Positions 1-6,539 of a stretch of DNA of 8,198 nucleotides are shown here, piece by piece. The stretch lies in contig JAYVSS010000063.1 of the NCBI GenBank assembly GCA_043775075.1, positions 1-8,198 of the forward strand, in the 5' to 3' direction. The notes beneath the pieces are model-generated. The model did no database searches. It was not told the DNA's origin and worked only from the letters and a program-made list of their open reading frames with translations. The translations under genes were made by a program, and so were the position numbers. Position 1 is the stretch's first letter, and every line of letters starts with the position of its first letter. The DNA is from JANLQX01 sp043775075. Its GTDB lineage: Bacteria > Actinomycetota > Acidimicrobiia > Acidimicrobiales > JANYDT01.

Positions 1-2112
1 GACGAGGTGCAGGCGCAGGCGTTGGTGGAGCGGTTGGAGAACTCGCCGTTTGCCGTGCGCAACGTGGAGGAGAAGCCGTATCGCCGGTCGCCGTACCCGC
101 CATTTATGACGTCGACGCTTCAGCAGGAGGCGGGCCGCAAGCTCCGGTTCTCGTCCCAGCGAACGATGGGTTTGGCGCAGCGGCTTTACGAGAACGGCTT
201 CATCACGTACATGCGTACGGACTCGACCACTCTTTCGGAAACCGCACTTACCGCCGCCCGGGCGCAGGTCCGCGAACTGTATGGCAAGGAGTACCTGCCC
301 GACGCGCCCCGGACGTACACGAAGAAGGTGAAAAACGCTCAGGAGGCACACGAGGCAATACGGCCCGCCGGCGAAGCGTTTCGAACCCCGGCTTCGCTCG
401 CTCGTGAACTGAACGCCGACGAACTCAAGCTGTATGAATTGATTTGGATGCGAACCGTTGCGTCCCAGATGAACGACGCCCGAGGCATGTCTGTGCAAGT
501 CCGCCTTGGGGCGACGGCGTCCGATGGCCGCGATTGCGAGTTCGTGGCATCGGGTAAGACGATCACGTTCCCGGGATTTCTGCGCGCCTATGTGGAAGGC
601 ACCGACGATCCCGATGCCGAGCTCGAAGACCGCGAAGTGATCCTTCCGTCGGTCGCGGCCGGAGATAGTCTGCGCGCAGATAGTCTGCGCGCAAACGGTC
701 ACTCCACCCAGCCGCCCGCCCGCTTCACCGAAGCCTCACTGGTGAAACGCATGGAAGATCTCGGCGTCGGTCGCCCATCCACGTATGCATCGATCATCGG
801 CACGGTGCAAAACCGCGGCTACGTATGGAAGAAGGGCACGGCGCTGATCCCTTCGTTCGTCGCATTCGCCGTCATCGGACTGTTGGAGCAACACTTCGGA
901 GACCTCGTTGACTACGAGTTCACCGCGCGTATGGAGGACGACCTTGATGCGATAGCCGCGGGGCAAGCGCAATCGGTTCCGTGGCTGAAGCGCTTCTATT
1001 TCGGTGATGGGGCGAGCGGGACCGAAGACGGCACGGGCAGGCCGAGGGTCCCGGGCGCGCCCGGATCGTCCCCCGGATTGAAATCGATGGTGTCGGAGCG
1101 CCTCGATGACATCGATGCGGCGACAATCAACTCGATCGCCATCGGACTCGATCCAGACAATGTGCCAGTCGTCGTGCGACCAGGTCGCTACGGTCCCTAC
1201 GTGAAGCGGGGAGACGACACGGCTCCGGTCCCCGATGACCTTGCGCCCGACGAGCTCACCGTCGAGAAAGCCCTCGAACTTCTTGCCGCGCCAAAGAGTG
1301 ATCGGTCGGTGGGGACTGATCCGCAGACGGGGCTGACGGTATTCGCCAAAGCTGGCCGCTTCGGACCGTATGTGCAGTTAGGAGATGTCGAAACCCTGGT
1401 GGCCCGCGCCGCCGAGGTGGCATCGCTGGAATCAGCCGGCGAAACTCCAACGAAGGGCCGCAAGAAAAAGGTCGAGGCACCAAAACCGCGCACGGCTTCG
1501 CTGTTCCAGTCCATGACCGTGGATGCCGTCACCCTCGAACAAGCGCTGGCCTTGCTCACGCTGCCTCGCTCGCTCGGTGTCGACGAAGCGACGGGTGAGG
1601 AGGTTGTCGCCCAAAACGGTCGTTACGGTCCGTACCTGAAGAAGGGGGTCGACTCTCGATCAATCGGAAGTGAAGAAGAACTTCTTACGATCACTCTCGA
1701 ACAGGCGCTGGCGATCTACGCCCAGCCAAAAACGTTTGGAAGGCGCGGCGTCGGCGCTCCCAAGCCGCCGCTCGCCACGTTCGGCGAAGACCCGGTTTCG
1801 CAAAAACCGATCATCATGAAAGAGGGCCGCTTTGGCCTGTACGTCACCGATGGGACCACCAACGCCTCGTTGCGTCGCGGCGACGATGCCGAGACGATCA
1901 CCGCAGCACGGGCCCAGGAATTGTTGGCGGAGCGCCGTATCGCCGATGCGTCGAAACCGGCCCGCACGATTGCCCGTGGAGGCGTTGGCAAAGCGACCGG
2001 AGCAAGGAAGGCGGCGCCCAAGAAAGCCGCAACACCCAAGAAGGCGGTCGCCAAAAAACCGGGCGCTTCCGTCGCGAGGGGCGCCGCCAAGAAAACCACG
2101 GCCGCCAAGTGA
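1..2112 (+). CDS. topA: DNA topoisomerase I (type IA), 5'-truncated by window edge
   Basis: Relaxes negatively supercoiled DNA by transient single-strand cleavage. The reading frame is open from base 1, so the gene starts upstream; the N-terminal Toprim (Mg-binding) domain is missing and the GTG at 7 is not a real start. The catalytic tyrosine is in the ITYMRTDS motif (Tyr codon 208-210). An HEAIRP motif follows (about 349-366), then the TEASLVKRMEDLGVGRPSTY block (about 730-785). The C-terminal part has four topoisomerase C-terminal repeats with a GR(Y/F)GPY-like core, near 1183-1200, 1354-1371, 1618-1635 and 1825-1842 (the last reads GRFGLY). It ends in a Lys/Ala-rich basic tail (about 1987-2109), typical of actinobacterial TopA. 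The tail probably aids DNA binding and strand passage. Stop is TGA at 2110. It heads the topA-tmk-holB series. Identity is near certain. Confidence 0.97.
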   Translation, partial: DEVQAQALVERLENSPFAVRNVEEKPYRRSPYPPFMTSTLQQEAGRKLRFSSQRTMGLAQRLYENGFITYMRTDSTTLSETALTAARAQVRELYGKEYLPDAPRTYTKKVKNAQEAHEAIRPAGEAFRTPASLARELNADELKLYELIWMRTVASQMNDARGMSVQVRLGATASDGRDCEFVASGKTITFPGFLRAYVEGTDDPDAELEDREVILPSVAAGDSLRADSLRANGHSTQPPARFTEASLVKRMEDLGVGRPSTYASIIGTVQNRGYVWKKGTALIPSFVAFAVIGLLEQHFGDLVDYEFTARMEDDLDAIAAGQAQSVPWLKRFYFGDGASGTEDGTGRPRVPGAPGSSPGLKSMVSERLDDIDAATINSIAIGLDPDNVPVVVRPGRYGPYVKRGDDTAPVPDDLAPDELTVEKALELLAAPKSDRSVGTDPQTGLTVFAKAGRFGPYVQLGDVETLVARAAEVASLESAGETPTKGRKKKVEAPKPRTASLFQSMTVDAVTLEQALALLTLPRSLGVDEATGEEVVAQNGRYGPYLKKGVDSRSIGSEEELLTITLEQALAIYAQPKTFGRRGVGAPKPPLATFGEDPVSQKPIIMKEGRFGLYVTDGTTNASLRRGDDAETITAARAQELLAERRIADASKPARTIARGGVGKATGARKAAPKKAATPKKAVAKKPGASVARGAAKKTTAAK
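664..693 (+). repeat. Perfect 2 x 15 bp tandem repeat inside topA
   Basis: Two back-to-back copies of GATAGTCTGCGCGCA (664-678 and 679-693), each in frame and encoding DSLRA. The repeat sits in a linker just before the conserved PPARFTEASL block. From memory, the mycobacterial TopA has a linker of the same length here, so this may be sequence homogenisation and not an insertion. Confidence 0.9.
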
Positions 2113-2199
2113 TCCTACGTGGGCATAGTTGTTTCGGCTGCGGTCATGGGATCAACTGATTCGTCTCCGCTCTCGCTTGCGCTTTCGTCCGGCGTACCA

Positions 2200-2838
2200 A
2201 TGCCCGCCCCGACCGGCGCGCAACGGGGAGTATTCATCGTGTTCGAGGGCTCTGACGCGTCGGGTAAATCGACGCAGGTCCGGCTTCTGGCCCACCGCCT
2301 TGCGGCTCTCGGTATTGAGCCGCTGCTGACCCGCGAACCCGGAGGCACCTCGGTCGGAGCTCGCATTCGATCACTCGTGCTGGACCACTCCGACGAAGGG
2401 GCCGTTTTGTCGGCCCGGGCCGAAGCATTGCTCATGGCCGCTGATCGAGCACAACACGCGGCGACGGTCCTTCGTCCTGCCCTCGACGCCGGTCGCGTGG
2501 TGCTCTGCGACCGCTATATCGGCTCGTCGATCGTGTATCAGGGCATCGGTCGGGGGCTTGGCGCCGGTGACGTTGAGCAGATTTCGCTGTGGGCCACCGA
2601 GCACCTCCTTCCCTCGCGGACCGTCGTGATCGAGGTGCCGCTAGCCACCGTGACGGAACGGCTCGGCACCCTCGGGACCCCAGACCGGTTGGAGTCGCTC
2701 GGCCCGAACTTCCTCGAAGTCGTGGCCGACGGGTACAGCAGTCTCCTTGCTCGGCCCGATACCGTCGGCGTGCTGGGTACCGGCTCGCCCGAGGAAGTTG
2801 CCGCACGGGTGTGGTCGTCGGTGGAGGATTTGTTCTGA
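2200..2838 (+). CDS. tmk: Thymidylate kinase (dTMP kinase)
   Basis: Phosphorylates dTMP to dTDP with ATP, an essential cytoplasmic step of dTTP synthesis. From the ATG at 2200 the protein is 212 residues, the usual size. The P-loop GSDASGKST is at residues 17-25 after the strand VFIVFE. A REPGG motif follows in the dTMP-binding region, and the DRY motif (CDRYIGSS) is at residues 104-106, followed by the LID-type segment GIGRGLG. The start is uncertain: in-frame ATG 2146 and GTG 2119 would add 18 or 27 residues of low-complexity Ser/Pro/Ala sequence, and no candidate has a clear Shine-Dalgarno. I chose 2200 because it gives the family length and puts the first beta-strand near the N-terminus. 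Its end overlaps the holB start by one base, implying translational coupling. Confidence 0.93.
   Translation: MPAPTGAQRGVFIVFEGSDASGKSTQVRLLAHRLAALGIEPLLTREPGGTSVGARIRSLVLDHSDEGAVLSARAEALLMAADRAQHAATVLRPALDAGRVVLCDRYIGSSIVYQGIGRGLGAGDVEQISLWATEHLLPSRTVVIEVPLATVTERLGTLGTPDRLESLGPNFLEVVADGYSSLLARPDTVGVLGTGSPEEVAARVWSSVEDLF
2823..2827 (+). promoter_or_regulatory. Ribosome binding site for holB
   Basis: GGAGG lies 10 nt before the ATG at 2838, inside the last codons of tmk. It decides the holB start in favour of the long protein with the acidic N-terminal extension; the internal Met at 3201 (residue 122) would give a normal-length delta' instead. Confidence 0.75.
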
Positions 2839-4274
2839 TGGACAGCCTCTTTGATGGGTCGCTCTTCGACGCCACCCCTTATGAAGCCGTGCCGCAGCCC
2901 ATTGTTGATCCCGACCCGCCGGAGTCTGAGCAGAGCGATCCGGCCGAAGCTACGAGCCCGTCTGCGCTTGAGCCCGACGTCGACCCCATGCCGCCGATTG
3001 AGCCCCTCGAACGAGACGAGGCCGTCGAGGAAGCCGGTGGCCCCGAGGTCGACGACCCGACCGCGGTAGAGGACGACGATGGGGGACCGGCCGAGGCGAG
3101 CCCCGGGCCACCGAGCATCTCCAGTCCGGCGTTTGCCGCTCTCCTCGGTGGTCAGCCATCGCCCGAAAACGCTGTGTCTGAGCCGGAGTTCGACGAGGCG
3201 ATGCTGCGCGAAACCTCCGTCGACGAACTCTGGGTCGGCGTGGTCGGCCAGGACCGGGCCGTGGCCCAATTGCGGGCCTCGACGCTCACCCCGGTGCACG
3301 CGTACCTCTTCTCCGGGCCTCCTGGAGTGGGGAAGCTGGCCGCTGCTCGGGCGTTTGCGTCCGCCCTGTTGTGTCCCCGCGGCGGGTGCGGGCACTGCTC
3401 GGTATGTGTCCGCGCCCAGGCACAGGCTCATCCCGATCTCGTCGTGGTCGAGCGCGAGGGCGCGTCGATCTCGGTCGATCAAGCTCGCGAGATCCTCCGA
3501 CTGGCCTTACGTTCACCGGTGGAAGGTGAACGCAAAGTGCTGGTGCTCGTTGATTTCCATCTGGTGACCGTTGCCGCGCCGACGCTCCTGAAGATCATTG
3601 AAGAGCCGCCTCCGAGCACGGTGTTCGTTGTGCTGGCCGAGCAGGTCACGCCCGAACTTGTCACCATTTCCTCTCGGTGCGTTCAGGTGCCGTTCTCGGC
3701 GCTGAGTCGGACCACGATCATCGATACTTTGATTGCTGAGGGGGCGGCGTCAGTGCAGGCGGCGGGCGCCGCCGAGGTGGCTGGCGGGCGCCTCGATCGG
3801 GCCCGTCTGCTTGTCAACGATCCAGCGCTCGGTTCCCGCTTGGAGTTCTGGGAACGTCTCCCCGCCCGCCTCGACGGAACCGGTGCCGCCGTGTCCGTCA
3901 TCGCCGCAGAAACGATCGAACTCCTCGACGGTGCCGCCGTCGGTCCCCTCGTTGACCGGCAGCAAGCCGAGGTCGCCGCGCTCGATGCTCGCTTGGAAGC
4001 GTCGGGGAGCCGGGGGAGCGCCGGCGTGCGCAAGGAGTTAGCGGACCGCCACAAGCGCGAGCAAAAGCGCGTTCGAGACGATGAGCTGCGGTTCGGCCTG
4101 GGCGTAATGAGCCGCCGGTACGGCGCTGTTCTCGCCTCTGGCGCGAGCGAGGCCGGTGGCGCCCTAGCCGCCATTGCGTTGATCAACGCGACGAACGAGC
4201 ACCTCGAGCGCAACCCCAACCTCGCTCTGCTCCTGCAATCCCTCTACCTCCGCCTACCGGTCCTTCCTCGTTAA
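2838..4274 (+). CDS. holB: DNA polymerase III subunit delta' with acidic N-terminal extension
   Basis: The delta' subunit of the clamp loader helps open the sliding clamp and load it on primed DNA. The protein is 478 residues; typical delta' is roughly 330-400. Residues 1-120 are an Asp/Glu/Pro-rich, probably disordered extension beginning with two SLFD copies (residues 3-6 and 8-11). The AAA+ core starts near residue 131. The P-loop is GPPGVGKL (160-167), with Leu in place of the usual Thr/Ser, in keeping with delta' often not being an ATPase. A four-cysteine zinc module follows (C179, C184, C187, C190), then the KIIEEPP segment (252-258) and the SRC motif (279-281), whose Arg280 would reach the neighbouring subunit's ATP. 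The C-terminal region is helical. The start is supported by GGAGG at 2823 and the one-base overlap with tmk. Confidence 0.93.
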   Translation: MDSLFDGSLFDATPYEAVPQPIVDPDPPESEQSDPAEATSPSALEPDVDPMPPIEPLERDEAVEEAGGPEVDDPTAVEDDDGGPAEASPGPPSISSPAFAALLGGQPSPENAVSEPEFDEAMLRETSVDELWVGVVGQDRAVAQLRASTLTPVHAYLFSGPPGVGKLAAARAFASALLCPRGGCGHCSVCVRAQAQAHPDLVVVEREGASISVDQAREILRLALRSPVEGERKVLVLVDFHLVTVAAPTLLKIIEEPPPSTVFVVLAEQVTPELVTISSRCVQVPFSALSRTTIIDTLIAEGAASVQAAGAAEVAGGRLDRARLLVNDPALGSRLEFWERLPARLDGTGAAVSVIAAETIELLDGAAVGPLVDRQQAEVAALDARLEASGSRGSAGVRKELADRHKREQKRVRDDELRFGLGVMSRRYGAVLASGASEAGGALAAIALINATNEHLERNPNLALLLQSLYLRLPVLPR

Positions 4275-4301
4275 GGCGCGAGTCGGCGCGCCGGTCGCGC
4301 C
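4275..4301 (+). terminator. GC-rich hairpin after holB, possible terminator without T-run
   Basis: Immediately after the holB TAA, GGCGCGA (4275-4281) can pair with TCGCGCC (4295-4301). The intervening bases contain the palindrome CGGCGCGCCG (4284-4293), giving an alternative fold. No T-tract follows, so this is at best a non-canonical terminator; such U-less hairpins are often proposed in actinobacteria. Confidence 0.35.
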
Positions 4302-4358
4302 TCCGGCACAATCAACGCGCCCATTCGGTGAAGGATCGTGCCCGGTAGGCGGCCCGGC

Positions 4359-4364
4359 TATGGT
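4359..4364 (+). promoter_or_regulatory. Possible -10 element for tRNA-Thr
   Basis: TATGGT fits the TANNNT -10 pattern and ends 11 nt before the tRNA 5' end, a suitable distance. No convincing -35 hexamer is visible at 16-18 nt upstream, so the call is weak. Confidence 0.3.
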
Positions 4365-4375
4365 GTTACCTCCCC

Positions 4376-4450
4376 GCCCGGGTAGCTCAGGGGTAGAGCA
4401 GCTCACTCGTAATGAGCAGGTCGCGAGTTCGAATCTCGCCTCGGGCTCCA
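4376..4450 (+). tRNA. tRNA-Thr (anticodon CGU)
   Basis: A complete cloverleaf can be drawn. Acceptor GCCCGGG (4376-4382) pairs with CTCGGGC (4440-4446) with one G-U pair. The D-stem is GCTC/GAGC. The anticodon stem is GCTCA/TGAGC around the loop CTCGTAA (4406-4412), anticodon CGT at 4408-4410, reading ACG (Thr). The T-stem is GCGAG/CTCGC with loop TTCGAAT. The discriminator is T4447 and CCA is encoded (4448-4450). It stands alone between holB and the Spherulin4-like gene. Confidence 0.95.
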
Positions 4451-4511
4451 TGGCTTCGGTCCACGTCCAGCGCGGCGTTGTCCAGCCTCACTCGCACTTA
4501 ATCGATTGTTG

Positions 4512-5210
4512 ATGCCCACCTCCGCCCCTCAACCTGCGTCGATGGTTCCGGCGTATTTCGGGCCGTGGGAAGTTGACCAATGGGCTGCACTCGAGCGTCA
4601 GCGGCCGGCGGCGATCATCGTGAATCCGGCCAACGGACCGGGCCAGGTCGAACATGATGGGTACCGGGCCCTCGTCGCCCGCCTGATTGATCAGGGTACT
4701 GAGGTGCTCGGGTACGTCGCCACCGCCTGGCTGGGGCGTGACTGCTGCGACATCGCCGACGACGTTTCCCACTACAACGAGTGGTACGGGGTCGGACGAG
4801 TGTTCTTCGATGAGATTCCCAACCAGGCGCAGCGCGGCTGGCGGACGGAGCTGAAACATCTGAGTGGGCTATGCGGCGGCGAACGGACCGTGTTCAACTG
4901 CGGCCAGCCGGTGCCGGTGCGGTGGTTCCGCATTCTCCCCGGTGTGCGGTTCGGAACGTTCGAAGGCCCGGCCGACGGACTGCTCCGTTCGTCGTTTGCC
5001 GGTCCGCCGCAACGCCAGGTCCATCTTGTGCACTCGGTTTCGTCGGACGAGCGTCGAGCCGTGATGGCCCTCCTCGGACGACGACGTGTCGCCTTCGCCT
5101 GCGTCACGGCCGACGCGCTGCCCAATCCGTGGGACGTCTGTCCACCAGCGCCTGAGAGCATGGCGGAGGACACGGCAAAGCGGGTCACAACCACCCGTCC
5201 AGAGGCGTAG
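4512..5210 (+). CDS. Spherulation-specific family 4 (Spherulin4)-like protein
   Basis: The 232-residue protein resembles the Spherulin4 family, a barrel-like fold related to glycoside-hydrolase-type proteins; its biochemical role is poorly known. Recognisable blocks: VPAYFGPW (12-19), IIVNPANGPG (35-44), VLGYVATAW (65-73) and a YNEWY...VFFDE block (88-101). The acidic pair D100/E101 is where related barrels place catalytic acids (inference). Family members I know of are often secreted, but no signal peptide is visible and no earlier start would add one, so this copy is probably cytoplasmic. Start choice: ATG 4512 was preferred over the TTG codons at 4506/4509; ATG 4542 would start directly at MVPAYF and is also plausible. 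There is no clear Shine-Dalgarno. It ends 10 nt before the sigma factor gene, so the two may be co-transcribed. Confidence 0.72.
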   Translation: MPTSAPQPASMVPAYFGPWEVDQWAALERQRPAAIIVNPANGPGQVEHDGYRALVARLIDQGTEVLGYVATAWLGRDCCDIADDVSHYNEWYGVGRVFFDEIPNQAQRGWRTELKHLSGLCGGERTVFNCGQPVPVRWFRILPGVRFGTFEGPADGLLRSSFAGPPQRQVHLVHSVSSDERRAVMALLGRRRVAFACVTADALPNPWDVCPPAPESMAEDTAKRVTTTRPEA

Positions 5211-5220
5211 GGTTTCGTTC

Positions 5221-5787
5221 GTGGCAGACCAGGCGGACTTTGAGAAGCTGGCGATGGAGCATCTGCCGTCGTTGTACTCGGGGGCGTTCCGGATGACGCA
5301 CAACCGCGCCGACGCTGAGGACCTGGTGCAGGAGGCGATGCTCAAGGCATATCGGGGATTCGGCGGCTTCGAAGCGGGCACCAATCTCAAAGCCTGGTTG
5401 TTTCGGATTCTCACGAATACCTACATCAACATGTACCGGGCCAAGCAACGGCGGCCTGAGCAAGAAACACTGGGTGAAGGTGAGGAACTCTTCCTCTATC
5501 GCAAGCTCGGCGGGCTTGAGGCGGCGTCGGCCAGCCGCACGGCCGAAGATTTTGTCATCGACAACCTTTCCGATGGCGAGGTCAAGGCGGCTCTAGACGC
5601 GCTCCCCGAAGCATTTCGGCTCCCGGTCCTGCTCGCCGACGTTGAAGGATTCCACTACAAGGAAATCGCCGAAATCCTTGATGTTCCGATCGGCACGGTG
5701 ATGAGTCGACTCCATCGGGGAAGAAAAGCGCTCCAGAAGGCGTTGTGGGATTTCGGTGTCGAGCATCGTCTCGTGCCGACTGCGTAA
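5221..5787 (+). CDS. sigR: ECF RNA polymerase sigma factor, SigR/SigH (RpoE-like) type
   Basis: A 188-residue ECF sigma factor that directs RNA polymerase to stress promoters. Region 2 spans about residues 7-80 (LYSGAFRMTHN, DAEDLVQEAMLKAY, then TNLKAWLFRILTNTYINMYR). Region 4 spans about 125-175, with a DVEGFHYKEIAEIL helix-turn-helix and GTVMSRLHRGRK (158-169). These blocks, including TNLKAWL and LADVEGF, match the actinobacterial SigR/SigH thiol-oxidative-stress group closely. The GTG at 5221 was chosen because it places region 2 close to the N-terminus; the frame stays open further upstream but only as a shadow of the preceding gene. No strong Shine-Dalgarno is present. An RsrA-like anti-sigma gene lies downstream and a matching promoter consensus is at 6287. 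I do not see a SigR-type promoter directly before the sigma gene itself. Confidence 0.92.
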   Translation: MADQADFEKLAMEHLPSLYSGAFRMTHNRADAEDLVQEAMLKAYRGFGGFEAGTNLKAWLFRILTNTYINMYRAKQRRPEQETLGEGEELFLYRKLGGLEAASASRTAEDFVIDNLSDGEVKAALDALPEAFRLPVLLADVEGFHYKEIAEILDVPIGTVMSRLHRGRKALQKALWDFGVEHRLVPTA

Positions 5788-5789
5788 AC

Positions 5790-5817
5790 CGGACAGCGGA
5801 CATTGCTCTGCTGTCCG
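5790..5817 (+). terminator. 11-bp stem-loop between sigma and anti-sigma genes
   Basis: Two bases after the sigma stop codon, 5790-5800 pairs with 5807-5817 (core CGGACAGC / GCTGTCCG, one G-U pair), enclosing the 6-nt loop CATTGC. No T-run follows. It may be a partial terminator, an mRNA-stability element, or a device setting the sigma to anti-sigma ratio. The pairing is seen directly; the function is inference. Confidence 0.6.
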
Positions 5818-5911
5818 TCGATACGCCGTCGGGTCACGGAGCGGCAGCGAAACATGCAGGACCCAGTTGGGGGACAGGCGGCGGGGGCCGCGTGAGGGTA
5901 GATCAAACGCC

Positions 5912-5929
5912 ATGAGTCACACACGATGA
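5912..5929 (+). other. Possible 5-codon leader ORF overlapping the anti-sigma start
   Basis: ATG AGT CAC ACA CGA TGA encodes MSHTR, and its stop codon overlaps the anti-sigma ATG (ATGA at 5926-5929). The only Shine-Dalgarno-like stretch, GAGGG at 5894, is 13 nt away. It could couple translation into the anti-sigma gene, or be chance. Confidence 0.2.
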
Positions 5930-6222
5930 CCTCATACATCCGAACGCCGTCCAACGATCCGCACGATCCGTTCGGGCCGATCGACATGAGTATGGGCGGT
6001 GACTGCACGGCGATGATCGCCCGTTTGGATAACTTTCTCGATGGCGAACTCACCGAGGTTCGTCGGGTCAAGATCCAGGCCCACCTCGACGCCTGCCCCA
6101 CCTGTTACGGAGCGTTCGATTTCGAAGCCGAACTGCGAATTGTGGTCCGCACGAAGGCGGTAACGGAACTTCCCCCGGAGCTGGTGGCGAGAATTCGCCA
6201 CGCGCTGTTCGGACCGCAGTAA
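5926..6222 (+). CDS. rsrA: RsrA-like zinc-binding anti-sigma factor (ZAS family)
   Basis: A 98-residue cytoplasmic anti-sigma factor predicted to hold the upstream SigR-like sigma inactive until thiol oxidation releases zinc. The ZAS signature is complete: C27, H53, C57 and C60, with HLDACPTC as the core. The C27-to-H53 distance of 26 and the following H-x3-C-x2-C match Streptomyces RsrA spacing as I recall it (C11, H37, C41, C44). In RsrA, oxidation links the first and last of these cysteines. The extra non-ligand cysteines of RsrA are absent, so the switch would rest on the zinc ligands alone. The ATG at 5926 is the first possible start in frame (stop at 5899); ATG 5986 or 5992 would trim the 20-22 residue Pro/Asp-rich N-terminus. 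Ribosome site is weak. It is separated from the sigma gene by 138 nt. Confidence 0.88.
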   Translation: MTSYIRTPSNDPHDPFGPIDMSMGGDCTAMIARLDNFLDGELTEVRRVKIQAHLDACPTCYGAFDFEAELRIVVRTKAVTELPPELVARIRHALFGPQ

Positions 6223-6267
6223 GCCGCTTCTGCAGGGGCCTTCCTGTACTCTTAGTGGCGTTTAGCG

Positions 6268-6277
6268 CGAAATTTCG
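6268..6277 (+). repeat. 10-bp perfect palindrome upstream of SigR-type promoter
   Basis: CGAAATTTCG is fully self-complementary and ends 9 nt before the GGAAT element at 6287. It may be an operator or simply the A/T-rich upstream stretch seen at some ECF promoters. Confidence 0.45.
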
Positions 6278-6286
6278 GTTGAGCGG

Positions 6287-6312
6287 GGAATGTCAGCGAT
6301 GGATGGCCGGTT
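6287..6312 (+). promoter_or_regulatory. SigR/SigH-type promoter: GGAAT-N18-GTT
   Basis: GGAAT is at 6287-6291 (GGGAAT from 6286), exactly 18 nt follow, and GTT (then G) is at 6310-6312. This is a full match to the published SigR consensus of Streptomyces (GGAAT-N18-GTT). The expected start of transcription, about 6-9 nt past GTT, falls at or just before the ATG at 6322, so the mRNA would be leaderless or nearly so. It lies just downstream of the sigma/anti-sigma genes. Confidence 0.75.
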
Positions 6313-6321
6313 GTAAGAAAT

Positions 6322-6510
6322 ATGGCAGAGCACGCGGTAGGAGCAAAACCCCTCTCAGGTAGCGACCGTCCCTCGCGAAAATTTACTCAAGGGCGGATAT
6401 GTCGTGAAGTCGGATGTGGGACAAAACTCTCGATGTATAACAACGGAAAATACTGCTCGATGCACGAGCCGATGATCGTCCCCCGAACTCGCGGTAAAAA
6501 GATCGCGTAA
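6322..6510 (+). CDS. Small zinc-site protein, C-x4-C-x12-C-x2-H, predicted SigR target
   Basis: A 62-residue basic protein. I cannot assign it to a named family. The N-terminal 22 residues look unstructured. Then C27, C32, C45 and H48 form a compact C-x4-C-x12-C-x2-H pattern, with a GTKLSMYNNGKYC stretch between the second and third ligands; this suggests a single zinc site of zinc-ribbon or treble-clef-like size. The tail is Arg/Lys-rich (RTRGKK), which could contact nucleic acid (inference). I have the impression that similar CGT-x-LS-x-YN small proteins occur widely in actinobacteria, unverified. The ATG at 6322 has no Shine-Dalgarno but sits 9 nt after the GTT of a consensus SigR promoter, fitting a leaderless message. 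The gene is visibly less GC-rich than its neighbours. It may act in the zinc/thiol stress response. Confidence 0.78.
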   Translation: MAEHAVGAKPLSGSDRPSRKFTQGRICREVGCGTKLSMYNNGKYCSMHEPMIVPRTRGKKIA

Positions 6511-6539
6511 CGGCGAATCTTGCGTTGCCCTTGAAGACG

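Noticed and set aside
2538..3482. 314-codon - strand open frame across tmk and holB
   Set aside because: Antisense shadow: both + strand genes are firmly identified by motifs, and the antisense product is Arg/Gly-rich with no recognisable domain.
4254..4451. 65-codon - strand open frame containing an ARFELATCSL stretch
   Set aside because: This is the familiar false translation of a tRNA T-arm region in antisense.
5086..5220. 45-residue N-terminal extension of the sigma factor
   Set aside because: It overlaps the end of the Spherulin4-like gene, is Arg/Pro/Ser-rich, and precedes the point where SigR-type proteins normally begin.
5140..5220. SigR-type autoregulatory promoter directly before the sigma gene
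   Set aside because: GTT triplets exist near 5212 and 5217, but the positions 18 nt upstream do not resemble GGAAT.
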